A DNA stretch of 64,000 nt from Timema cristinae (taxonomy: Eukaryota > Arthropoda > Insecta > Phasmatodea > Timematidae): the NCBI GenBank assembly GCA_039000515.1, contig JBCFYV010000001.1:16717928-16781927 (forward strand), read 5' to 3'. Below the pieces are notes generated by a model. That model was not told where the DNA came from. It was given only the letters and a program-made list of their open reading frames with translations, and did no database searches. Of the stretch, positions 58,161-64,000 are shown piece by piece; the stretch's first letter is position 1, and each line of letters begins with the position of its first letter. Made by a program: the position numbers and the translations under genes.

Positions 58161-60101
58161 CTCAGAAGAATCTAAAGTCACTACAAAGCAAATGCAGTGA
58201 AATCTCCCTTAACAGACACCTCTGAATAGTGGATTCTTTTTATAGCGGACAGTTCAAGTTTCCCCGACAAAATAACATGGGATCTTACGGCGGAAAAACC
58301 TCCCAATAACGGACTTTCTGAAGACGCATATTTATGTATAGAAATTTCTAAACAGCGAACAAAAATTGAATATATGTATATATATATATATGTATAAATC
58401 TTTGACTGTAGAATGTCAGGAATACAATTGTCTCGAGCAAAGTGTGAGATTCCTACTCTCTCCCTTTAGAGAAAGTTTCTAAAATAACCACCACGGTCAA
58501 GGCCGTAGTCAGCCAATAATTTCAGCGGGGGTTTGGTGGACACATCACCCAATTGCTGGAGACTAGACAAATGTATAAACATTAAACACCTCTAGAGTCT
58601 CTCTGAAGTGCTTTTTTTTATGGTAATACAACCCCCTGATTTGTAACTGAACCCTAGTTTTGATATGGTTTGAACCATAAATAAATCCATATATATTTTG
58701 TTCTTAAAATTTCAGAGGGGTTGAACCCGACTACGGACTTGACTACGGTACTTCAAGGTTTACCTCCTCCCCTTCCCTCTAGCTACCAGTTGTCGGTGCT
58801 CGTGCCTACTGTTTACATTTAATTTCATGTTTTGTATTGTTCTGTATTTTATGCAATCTGTACAGTAATCTACGTACAATATTGTATTCACTAGTCATAA
58901 ATCCTGCATACATTATTGTATCGTGCAATAATTATATGGTATTGGTTTATATTCAAAGTATGTAGTTTAATATAGATTAACTTGTGTTCAAGAAATATGA
59001 TTAAAAATAATATAGTTTTCCAAATAACGGAGGCCTATTAATGAGGGACTTTTTTTTATCCCCGAAGGTGTCCGCTATTAAGAGATTTCACTGTTAATCG
59101 GTTTTTGGTTTGTTTCTTTAATAACCACATCTTACTACCAGTTAGGGTTAAATGCGTATGCACTAATTAATTACACTAATGTGTTGGGGATGGTTAGGTT
59201 GAATGTATAGAAAGCGTGCCCACATTTGCGTGGGGTAGATTGTAAAATCATTTAGGCACTACCACCTTCAGTACATCAAAACAGGATTTGAACCCCAATC
59301 TCCTTGTCATCGGCAGACCAGTCTATTACAAGGATGACGTTTTAAACCAGGCTGCCACCGAAGTGGATCATATCATCTGAATTAAAATAAAAACCCACTT
59401 CAATGGCCGCGTGGTCTAACGCGCTACTCTTGCAGTATACTTGACTGCCGGTGAAGGAGAGATTAAGGTTCGAATCTCGGTTTAGGTGTACTGAGGGGAT
59501 TTATCCAAAATTGTTTTCCACTCTCCCTCCACGCGAATTAGAATACACTACCTATAAATATAACCTTCCTAATCTCTAAAACCACTAACGTAATTAGTTC
59601 ATAAGCGTTTAAACGAACAGGTAGTAAGAGTCAGTGCAAAAAAACAACATCAAATTAATCGACCAAAGTTATATCCATGTTTATTTACTGCTTATAAACT
59701 TAGTTGGTTTTGCTGATGTGTTTTAAAAAATGCTGTATTATTCATAAGTAAAATAAGATAATTTAAAATCAACAGCCGATTAAGACTTAAACTTAATTGT
59801 GGTAGAGTATTTAAATCGGTCTACAGAGTAGTATGTGAATTGATCTCAAATTTAAAAAATAATAAAATAATATATTTTTTAAAAATACATATGCATGTTA
59901 TTATTTGTAGTATTAGCAGTCACCAAACTATATTTTGTGTCTGCCTGGTTATTCGGCCTACCTTGCTCAGAACAAGTGAAGAGAGTTAGTTGCTGGATAT
60001 TCCTGTACTTTGAAGTATTCTCTGGAGAACTGCAGAATGTCGCGATCAAGCAAACACGAGGAGAAACTGAATAATATGACCACATATAGACTCAGTGCCA
60101 T
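45534..60101 (-). CDS. IR-C: IR75-like ionotropic receptor, 9 exons, single-base frameshifts
   Basis: Complete IR. Exons in order: 59962-60101, 57641-57810, 55478-55868, 53601-53725, 51847-52020, 50491-50726, about 49721-49933, 46868-47147 and 45534-45735. IR75-type marks are VFLDHSCSDGSKVLQE, QRQFNFT, YDGLTELIGEGLVDLGISSL, TYYAAIVVSTLLNQSP, EFAFHTEAVRAYPTIE and DKKKCGLNEILLFP. The IR75 clade in insects detects acids and related volatiles and works with a co-receptor such as IR8a; that role is inferred. Exons 1, 3a, 6 and 7 carry single-base indels. Splice sites are canonical except possibly exon 6. Confidence 0.9.
46330..46770. repeat. 60-bp tandem array, about 7 units
   Basis: Units with CTGGTTTTCCAGAGAGTGTT and GGGATAGTATATAAGGTATT at a 60-bp period, one with an insertion. 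It lies in the last IR-C intron, about 100 bp downstream of exon 7. On the transcript strand each unit contains TACTAATACCTT. Confidence 0.92.
46868..47147 (-). CDS. IR-C exon 7, S2 ligand-binding lobe, one-base deletion
   Basis: It encodes MNKDPLIQELYRKKMTSPYH, EEFAFHTEAVRAYPTIEKTF, then after a missing base at about 46971-46974 DKKKCGLNEILLFPVEMGY and SSPYKKIISY. Length 280 against an expected 281. Acceptor CTGTCCCAG, donor GTGAGT. Confidence 0.9.
47210..47790 (+). mobile_element. Non-LTR reverse transcriptase fragments, tandem pair (family N2)
   Basis: Two diverged copies (about 47230-47480 and 47485-47790) of a post-reverse-transcriptase segment. Broken frames give EAFEML, SWMEKV and GHMIHHDSFTNIAIKG. 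The family differs from N1. It is in IR-C intron 6, in opposite orientation. Confidence 0.65.
48449..49063 (-). mobile_element. hAT-like transposon remnant
   Basis: Ends TAGTGGTTCTTAACC and GGTTAAGAATCGCT are inverted repeats of hAT type. Inside, the minus strand gives LLPFVSTYLCEKGFSPM and INIKTKHRNPLL at about 48690-48800, a pattern of the hAT transposase C-terminal region. Flanking GCTCCAAT and GCTCTAAG match at 6 of 8 bases. Confidence 0.7.
49200..49660. repeat. Dispersed repeat end with CTAGCTGAATTCCCG
   Basis: The minus strand starts AACTAGCTGAATTCCCGTTC followed by TTTGCACGGGATATTG, an end sequence typical of a dispersed arthropod repeat. A GC-rich stretch lies at 49388-49438. No coding capacity is recognised. 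Confidence 0.45.
49721..49933 (-). CDS. IR-C exon 6, TM3, one-base insertion
   Basis: It encodes GTSLDSRWFTWRFVFFMMLI, LLNTYYAAIVVSTLLNQSP, KTAKDLVESSLHFGV, then after an extra T at about 49753-49756 EDIVYNRPYFE. Phase requires the exon to end at GAG, and the next bases are GCTAGT, so the donor may be of the GC type. Confidence 0.85.
49985..50216 (+). repeat. tRNA-like SINE, family D
   Basis: Head with TACTAATGGTCAGAGTTCC and B box GGGTTCGATCCCCGG, body GATATTTCTGTGAAGCAGTG and AAAGAGCTATTTGAACTG. Matches 13140-13335. Confidence 0.65.
50491..50726 (-). CDS. IR-C exon 5, TM1 and pore
   Basis: 236 bp, intact, same length as IR-A exon 5. It encodes ICAIFRHPPVSGG, KPFSGDLWLCTFLMWLLIAS (TM1), an acidic loop GEEDDDIASW, then LVVGIVGEQG at the pore. 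Donor GTGACT. Confidence 0.92.
50727..51846. other. IR-C intron 4, no gene seen
   Basis: AT-rich intron with no recognised repeat or exon. Confidence 0.55.
51847..52020 (-). CDS. IR-C exon 4, S1 ligand-binding lobe
   Basis: 174 bp, phase 2 to 2, intact. It encodes MDLVLTDKFGFVVDEGNYDG, then LVDLGISSLLLNKPRFQYV, DYSTGYGWKF. The binding arginine is at NKPRF. Acceptor CTGTTCAG, donor GTAAAG. Confidence 0.92.
52400..52640 (-). repeat. Dispersed repeat R1, unoccupied Harbinger site
   Basis: Reverse-oriented copy of the sequence that flanks 31955-33069: TACTCGTTATTGGAAGAGGG, CTATTTTATATATTG and AAGTTAAGATGCAACCCAC. The site corresponding to the insertion reads as an uninterrupted GCTTAGCATGC. Confidence 0.7.
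53225..53425 (+). repeat. SINE family C, 3' part
   Basis: CTCACTATCACCATCACCTC, CATCGGGACATGGAAAGAGC, CTCCACGGAAAGGATG and a tail at ACATTTGGGCATCCCCGGG. Confidence 0.75.
53601..53725 (-). CDS. IR-C exon 3b, start of S1
   Basis: 125 bp, phase 0 to 2, intact. It encodes VNNIPHENVQEELVKEE, then NYGLFQMLQRQFNFT, before donor GTAAGA. Confidence 0.9.
54074..54396 (-). repeat. SINE family A, full length with 14-bp target duplication
   Basis: An (ATT)n tract of about 45 bp and tail TTAGCACCATGTCTTACTAA, the family A body, complemented B box and head GACCACCAGGTCACC. Identical GAAACAAACATTAT sequences flank it at 54060-54073 and 54397-54410. Confidence 0.93.
54990..55235 (+). repeat. Dispersed repeat R1, unoccupied Harbinger site
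   Basis: TTTATTCACCTAAGCAGTCC followed directly by AAGCACTATCACACTTGAC, then TATAAAATAGAAAGAGAAGG and TATTTGCGCCTGGGT. It aligns on both sides of the element at 31955-33069. Confidence 0.75.
55478..55868 (-). CDS. IR-C exon 3a, amino-terminal domain, two one-base deletions
   Basis: It starts after TTTTCTGTTCAG with NSKRQFLNASYYWVVWGE, then MSIDTEFIWAAKNHDS, changes frame at about 55728-55736 (WRITLYD), again at about 55702-55716 (YKVIRQISVFVYSILHPSSP), and continues VGDGTSEIINRVGEWSQDGG and YIRREDMRGFSLRCGIT to donor GTGAGA. Length 391 is two short of 393. Confidence 0.85.
55985..57180. other. IR-C intron 2 part, tRNA-like fragment only
   Basis: A tRNA-like head (GGCCAGTGGTCAGAGTGCC, then AAGTTTAATCCCCGG) lies at 55990-56075. 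The rest is AT-rich with nothing recognised. Confidence 0.5.
57185..57603 (-). mobile_element. MITE family M1 copy
   Basis: Right end GGCTACGGCCTTG, internal units TTAAATATTTAGAAATG and GGGGTTATTTTACCATAAAA. The left end is degraded around CAATGCCATATCC. No clear target duplication. Confidence 0.7.
57641..57810 (-). CDS. IR-C exon 2, amino-terminal region
   Basis: 170 bp, intact, phase 1 to 0. It encodes SHVMTKYFSSMTNIWVFSPG, then RQAVFLDHSCSDGSKVLQE. The acceptor is CCCTGATCAG; the donor GTCAGC is weak. Confidence 0.8.
57987..58162 (+). repeat. SINE family A 3' half with (AAT)n
   Basis: GGGAATGCCAAGGTCTTCC, CTTCATTTAATCTCACAAT, a diverged tail and about 14 AAT units. Confidence 0.8.
58498..58741 (+). 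mobile_element. MITE family M1, short copy with 8-bp target duplication
   Basis: Begins CAAGGCCGTAGTCAGCC and ends CCGACTACGGACTTG. Flanks are ACCACGGT and ACTACGGT, 7 of 8 identical. It has fewer internal units than the 15699 copy. Confidence 0.82.
59125..59645. repeat. Inverted pair of SINE family B copies
   Basis: A minus-strand copy (59125-59372, ending GGCTGCCACCGAAGTGG) and a plus-strand copy (59390-59645, starting CACTTCAATGGCCGCGTGG) face head to head with about 20 bp between them. Both have the shared tail at the outside. Confidence 0.85.
59962..60101 (-). CDS. IR-C exon 1, signal peptide, one-base insertion
   Basis: ATG at 60101-60099 starts MALSLYVVILFSFSSCLL. It continues DRDILQFSREYF, then after an extra A at about 60008-60012 reads KYRNIQQLTLFTCSEQ to donor GTAGGC, phase 1. 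Length 140 against an expected 139. An upstream in-frame start at 60149 would precede the signal peptide and is less likely. Confidence 0.82.
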
Positions 60102-60149
60102 GACGGTATTGTCATCTTGCTTTAAAGACTGGGAGATTTGCTCAACCAC

Positions 60150-62340
60150 AAATAAGTTTTTTTTATAAAGATTAAAACAATTATTTAATCAGTTTTTATA
60201 TAATATATATTATCATTTGATTTAATAAAATACTATAAATATATAACATTCCTGACTAAGCCAAAATTATTCTATTAAATTGAGTTACTTAAACAAAGCA
60301 ATCACTAAAGTAAAAAAACAACCTTTTCTTTCCTTCTAAACAAAATGTTCTCAGTGTGTGATCTAAGGAGAAGTAAATACTCGTAAGAGTAGAGATAAAA
60401 AAATGTGTTCCCACATGTGTTCTTATTCCCAGATATATATATTTAAAAATCTACTTAAAATTCCACTTGCCTTCCGTGGACTTTTTGTTGTTGTTTGAAT
60501 TATCGTTTAGCGTGTTTGTTTACTTCTTGTGTGTGAATCTACCAGGAATTAAACATTTAACATGTTCTTTTGCTGGATGATATCGAAATTTCCTTTTTTT
60601 TGTATTTGGATGAGACAATATCTTCAACTTGTAGCTTGTAAAGGGTTTGGAGGAGGATCGTTCACTGGTTATGAATATGAATTACGTGACAGGCATGCGA
60701 AAGCTTACAAACATGTACATATGTGAATAATAGTGTATTTCTTATCTTAAAAAAAACCTGCAAGAAGGAATAGTTTCTGTTTATAGAGAGAAAAAAAGTG
60801 TATGACAAATAAAATATAGAACGTATAGCATCGTATTTTATTCGATACTAGCCTTTAATCGTCGCGGCTTCATCCGCAATAATTGATAACATCTTTTAAT
60901 TTTTAACTTAACTGTTTTGGTCATAAATCAAACTTTATTTTTTTCAAATATCAATGCATTTTTCTTAGTTATAGCTGTAAATAATTTTGCCGTATTTTAA
61001 TTTTCACTTTTAAATATTTCATAATAAAATAAATATATATTATTTAAGTTATCAATTATAAATTTAATTTTTTTAAATTTTTAACTTCATAATTAGTAAG
61101 ATAAATAAATTAAATTTAAAAAACTTCGAACTACAATAGCTAAAAATCACACCATATTTATTATTTATTAGTATGAAACTACTTCACACTAATTACTATT
61201 TACTTTAATTACAAATATCAAATCATAAATTCTTAAATAACATCGTTTCAATCACATTATAATCATATATTTATTATTATTTAAAATCAAAGGTTGGGAA
61301 TAGTCCTATATGTTATTCCAGGACATACTCTATCAACGTACAAAGTTTCATTCGAATCCGTTCAGCAGTTTTGGCGTGATTGAGCAACAAACATCCAAAC
61401 ACACAAACTTTTGCATTTATAATATTATATTTAGTAAGAAGTAAGATTCTATTTAAAATGTTTTGCGATACATCATGTGTCATGTGACGTCACACCGCGT
61501 GCTGTGAATAAATTGAGCCTTCATCGGGATCAGCAAATATAAATATAAGAGAGACGATACATTTTTATACTTTCTAAATTTCTGGGAAAATACAACAAAT
61601 GAATTAAATAGCCAAGCTAATATAATTGTTAATTACGGTTATAACAACATCTAAATATAATATTCTTTAAATTGAAAAATGACACCTATTCTATTCCCGT
61701 TTTCAGGTGTCATTTTTCATTTTAAAGAATATAAAAAATACAATTTCCTAGGTAAGGAAAATATTTTACTTGGTATTGACAGGTATAGTCTGATTTTCAT
61801 AGGAAGCCAGTTATTTGAAGACTGTAAACTCATATTGCCAAGATGACGTTGAAAAAAAAATTACAATGTATTCATAATCTTGGTTCGTTTAGTTAATAAT
61901 GTAAAAATAAATCCATAGGGAAATAGTATTGTAAACTTGTGATAAAATTTTTAAATCCACCATTTGATTAATAAATCAAATGTATACAATGCCAGATTTT
62001 GGTATATTTTAATCAATGCTAATGGTTGAAAGTGTGCTTTCTATAATAAAATTGTGGTTTTGGTTGAATTTAAATGGTTTTTATAACTTTTTACTTCAAG
62101 ACTTACCAGTTATATGAGTTTACCTTTAGAATTGGGGTGCATATTGTAATGATACTGATTTGGCCCCTCTCATATATTTAAAAAGTCATGGATGAAGTGT
62201 ATTTTTCTTTAATGAACTGTATATAAAATATCCTTTTAATACTTATCCATGGAGAGTCACGCGCCTTAAAGAAGTAATTTAAAAATATTGCACCATAAAA
62301 CTTCTTTTTATTTCAAAGATCAACTCCGTTGTATTTATAA
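60150..62340. other. AT-rich region upstream of IR-C, no gene seen
   Basis: It must include the IR-C promoter. A dispersed insect-type repeat spans about 60850-61440 (TTTAATCGTCGCGGCTTCAT at one end, CCGTTCAGCAGTTTTGGCGT and ATAATATTATATTTAGT at the other). A 28-bp-arm hairpin lies at 61660-61732. Confidence 0.55.
61660..61732. repeat. Short hairpin, 28-bp arms
   Basis: Arms ATATTCTTTAAATTGAAAAA plus TGACACCT and the complementary AGGTGTCA plus TTTTTCATTTTAAAGAATAT, with a 17-base loop. One or two mismatches. Confidence 0.85.
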
Positions 62341-62345
62341 AAGTC

Positions 62346-62875
62346 ATGTGACGTGCTGTCTCCCTCTACCCAATAGGAAGCTAGCCTTCACAACATCAGG
62401 TCACCAGGAGATTTATATTAGTTAGTTTTGACAAGGGGTCCAAGAGGCAAGGGGTAGGTCATATATAAGAAGCTTGTGCGTATGAATCCAGATAGTGATA
62501 CACAGGAAAATAGTTCGATTCATCTAAGCGGCTCGTTAAAGCAGTAAAAGAGTGTTTAAGAGTTTCGGTAATATAAGAGTGATATAACCTTACATAGTAC
62601 ATAGAAGACGGAACATGTAATATCACAGAAAAACAATCCGTAAATAATATAATTTAATATCATATATTCAGTGCCGACGGTGTAATCAGTTAAATAAAAT
62701 GTGTGCAACATCAAAAGTATTTCTCATTTCATAACTATAAGTGTCAAATATACTCAGATCACATAATCGTGTGATAAGTGCGCAGTAAACGCATACACGC
62801 GTAGCCATCTCGATATCATTATAATTAGTGCTCAATCTAAGGGCAATATCACAATATATAAAAACCGTGTCACTT
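62346..62875 (+). mobile_element. Candidate LTR of an LTR retrotransposon
   Basis: It may start TGTGACGTGC, contains TATATAAG at 62462 and AATAAA at 62693, and is followed directly by tRNA-Lys primer-site-like sequence. No second LTR, gag or pol is visible, so the boundaries are inferred. Confidence 0.5.
62462..62469 (+). promoter_or_regulatory. TATA box of the candidate LTR
   Basis: TATATAAG in GC-richer context, about 230 bp upstream of the AATAAA. Supports an LTR with its own promoter. Confidence 0.45.
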
Positions 62876-62879
62876 AAAT

Positions 62880-62990
62880 TGGCGCCCAACAAGAGACATC
62901 ATTAATACATAAAACCGTAACACTTCAATTGGCGCCCAACATAGGGCAATATAATTCAATATCACATCAATTGGCTCCCAACCGCGGGGC
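62880..62990 (+). repeat. Three tRNA-Lys-type primer-binding-site copies
   Basis: TGGCGCCCAACAAGAGAC at 62880, TGGCGCCCAACATAGGGC at 62930 and TGGCTCCCAACCGCGGGGC at 62972. An insect tRNA-Lys 3' end would pair with TGGCGCCCAACGTGGGG. Interspersed ATCATTAATACATAAAACCG-like sequence shows that the unit was duplicated. Confidence 0.7.
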
Positions 62991-63189
62991 ATCATTAGTA
63001 CATAAAATCGTAAGACTTCAAGATCTAGCTCACCTCCACGTGGTGCACCCTGGGTAAAGCTAAAGAGCTAGAACCGACTATCCTCATGGTCTTCTGGCCA
63101 TATTACACATGGACAGTACCATGTGTTGCCATGCGCTAAATAAATAAATACATTTAGAGTTTGGTGTCAACTGTGGACTAGCCACTCCA

Positions 63190-63440
63190 ACCCACTTTGG
63201 TTGCCGCATGGTCTGACACGCTACTCTCGCAGTATACTAGAATTCCGATGACAGGGAAATTGAGGTTTGAATCTAGGTCGGGTGTACTGAGAGTGTTTCT
63301 TACAAAATGGTTTTCCACTTTCCCTCCAAGCAAACGTGGTCACACTTCCTACAATTATATCCAATTCCTAAAACCGTAAGGATAGTTAGTACATAAGCGT
63401 GTTACCGGAAAGGGTGGTAAAACGCAGTGGTAAAAATATC
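63190..63440 (+). repeat. SINE family B copy
   Basis: Head GGTTGCCGCATGGTCTGACA, B-box-like GAGGTTTGAATCTAGG, tail GTTACCGGAAAGGGTGGTAA. Confidence 0.8.
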
Positions 63441-63664
63441 CTCTTTAAAATACTTTAGTTCTTATCCAGTTGGGCTCAGTATATTTTAATATTCCCCTCA
63501 CTTGAATATTGTGTATACCAAATAAAAACATTGTTACTCATAGCATATGAAAGATAAATCATATATATTTGAAAATTTGTTGTATGAATGGAACTCAGAG
63601 CATTAATGCTACTAACAATCTCTTGAAAGGAATTAATCTAAATGTCCTAGGCTCAACTTCCAGT

Positions 63665-63880
63665 TAGACCGCATCGGTGAGCATGTGGAATAAATTTCGT
63701 CAAGCTCATGTAGTCTGATTTGCCTGTGACGGGAAGTCTGGGCTTCGAATTCTAGTCAAATATACTGAGTGATTTTTTTTTATAAATGATTTCTCGCTCC
63801 CCCTCCACCAAATTCGAATAGATTTCCTCTAATTTCTACCTTTTCATCCTTACCGCATTAATGTAGTTAAAAGAGTGATA
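63665..63880 (+). repeat. SINE family B copy, diverged
   Basis: Head ACCGCATCGGTGAGCATGTG, B-box-like GGCTTCGAATTCTAG, body ATAAATGATTTCTCGC. The shared tail is lost or too diverged. Confidence 0.6.
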
Positions 63881-64000
63881 GCACAGACAAGAACTAAACG
63901 TGACATAAAAAAATTATTAAATAACTTTTACTTTTACTTTTCTGGACTGGCCTAAAAATAAAGAAATGTCTTTAAGTTTTAGTGAATGTTCAATAGCTTA

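Overview
The window is eukaryotic and almost certainly from an arthropod, most likely an insect with a repeat-rich, AT-rich genome. There are no bacterial-type genes. The only host genes I can support are multi-exon chemosensory ionotropic receptors (IRs) with canonical GT-AG introns of up to 8 kb. The rest is mostly transposons, tRNA-derived SINEs and tandem repeats. I cannot name the species or settle the order.

Three IR genes lie head to tail on the minus strand. IR-C (60101 down to 45534) is IR75-like. IR-B (38976 to 23994) and IR-A (21517 down past 3976) are divergent IRs closer to each other. Each follows one exon plan: a signal-peptide exon, two amino-terminal exons (exon 3 split in B and C), an S1 ligand-binding exon, an S1-TM1-TM2 exon, a TM3 exon, an S2 exon and a TM4 exon. 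Splice phases match at nearly every junction. IR-A has no recognisable TM4 exon in the window. IR-B and IR-C carry about ten single-base frameshifts but no substitution stops or lost splice sites, which looks more like consensus errors than old decay.

Layout: 1-3975 holds a SINE and a foldback hairpin of about 1 kb. 3976-21517 is IR-A, whose 8 kb fifth intron contains a Waldo-like R1-clade retrotransposon (about 6985-12086) inserted in an (ACAT)n microsatellite, and whose second intron contains a 72-bp satellite. 23994-38976 is IR-B, with a 36-bp minisatellite of about 1.7 kb starting at the 5' splice site of exon 5, and a PIF/Harbinger-like element. 39000-45500 is intergenic, with a 68-bp satellite. 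45534-60101 is IR-C, with a 60-bp array, a hAT remnant and SINEs. 60150-64000 is AT-rich, with LTR-retrotransposon leader sequence and SINEs.

The most unusual signal is the IR-B intron 5 minisatellite. Its unit resembles the last bases of exon 5 plus the splice donor, so the intron begins with about 45 tandem copies of a donor-like sequence. Other strong signals are the nested origin of the microsatellite and Waldo target, paralogous empty sites for a TIR element, a MITE family with 8-bp target duplications, and two SINE families that share one 3' tail.
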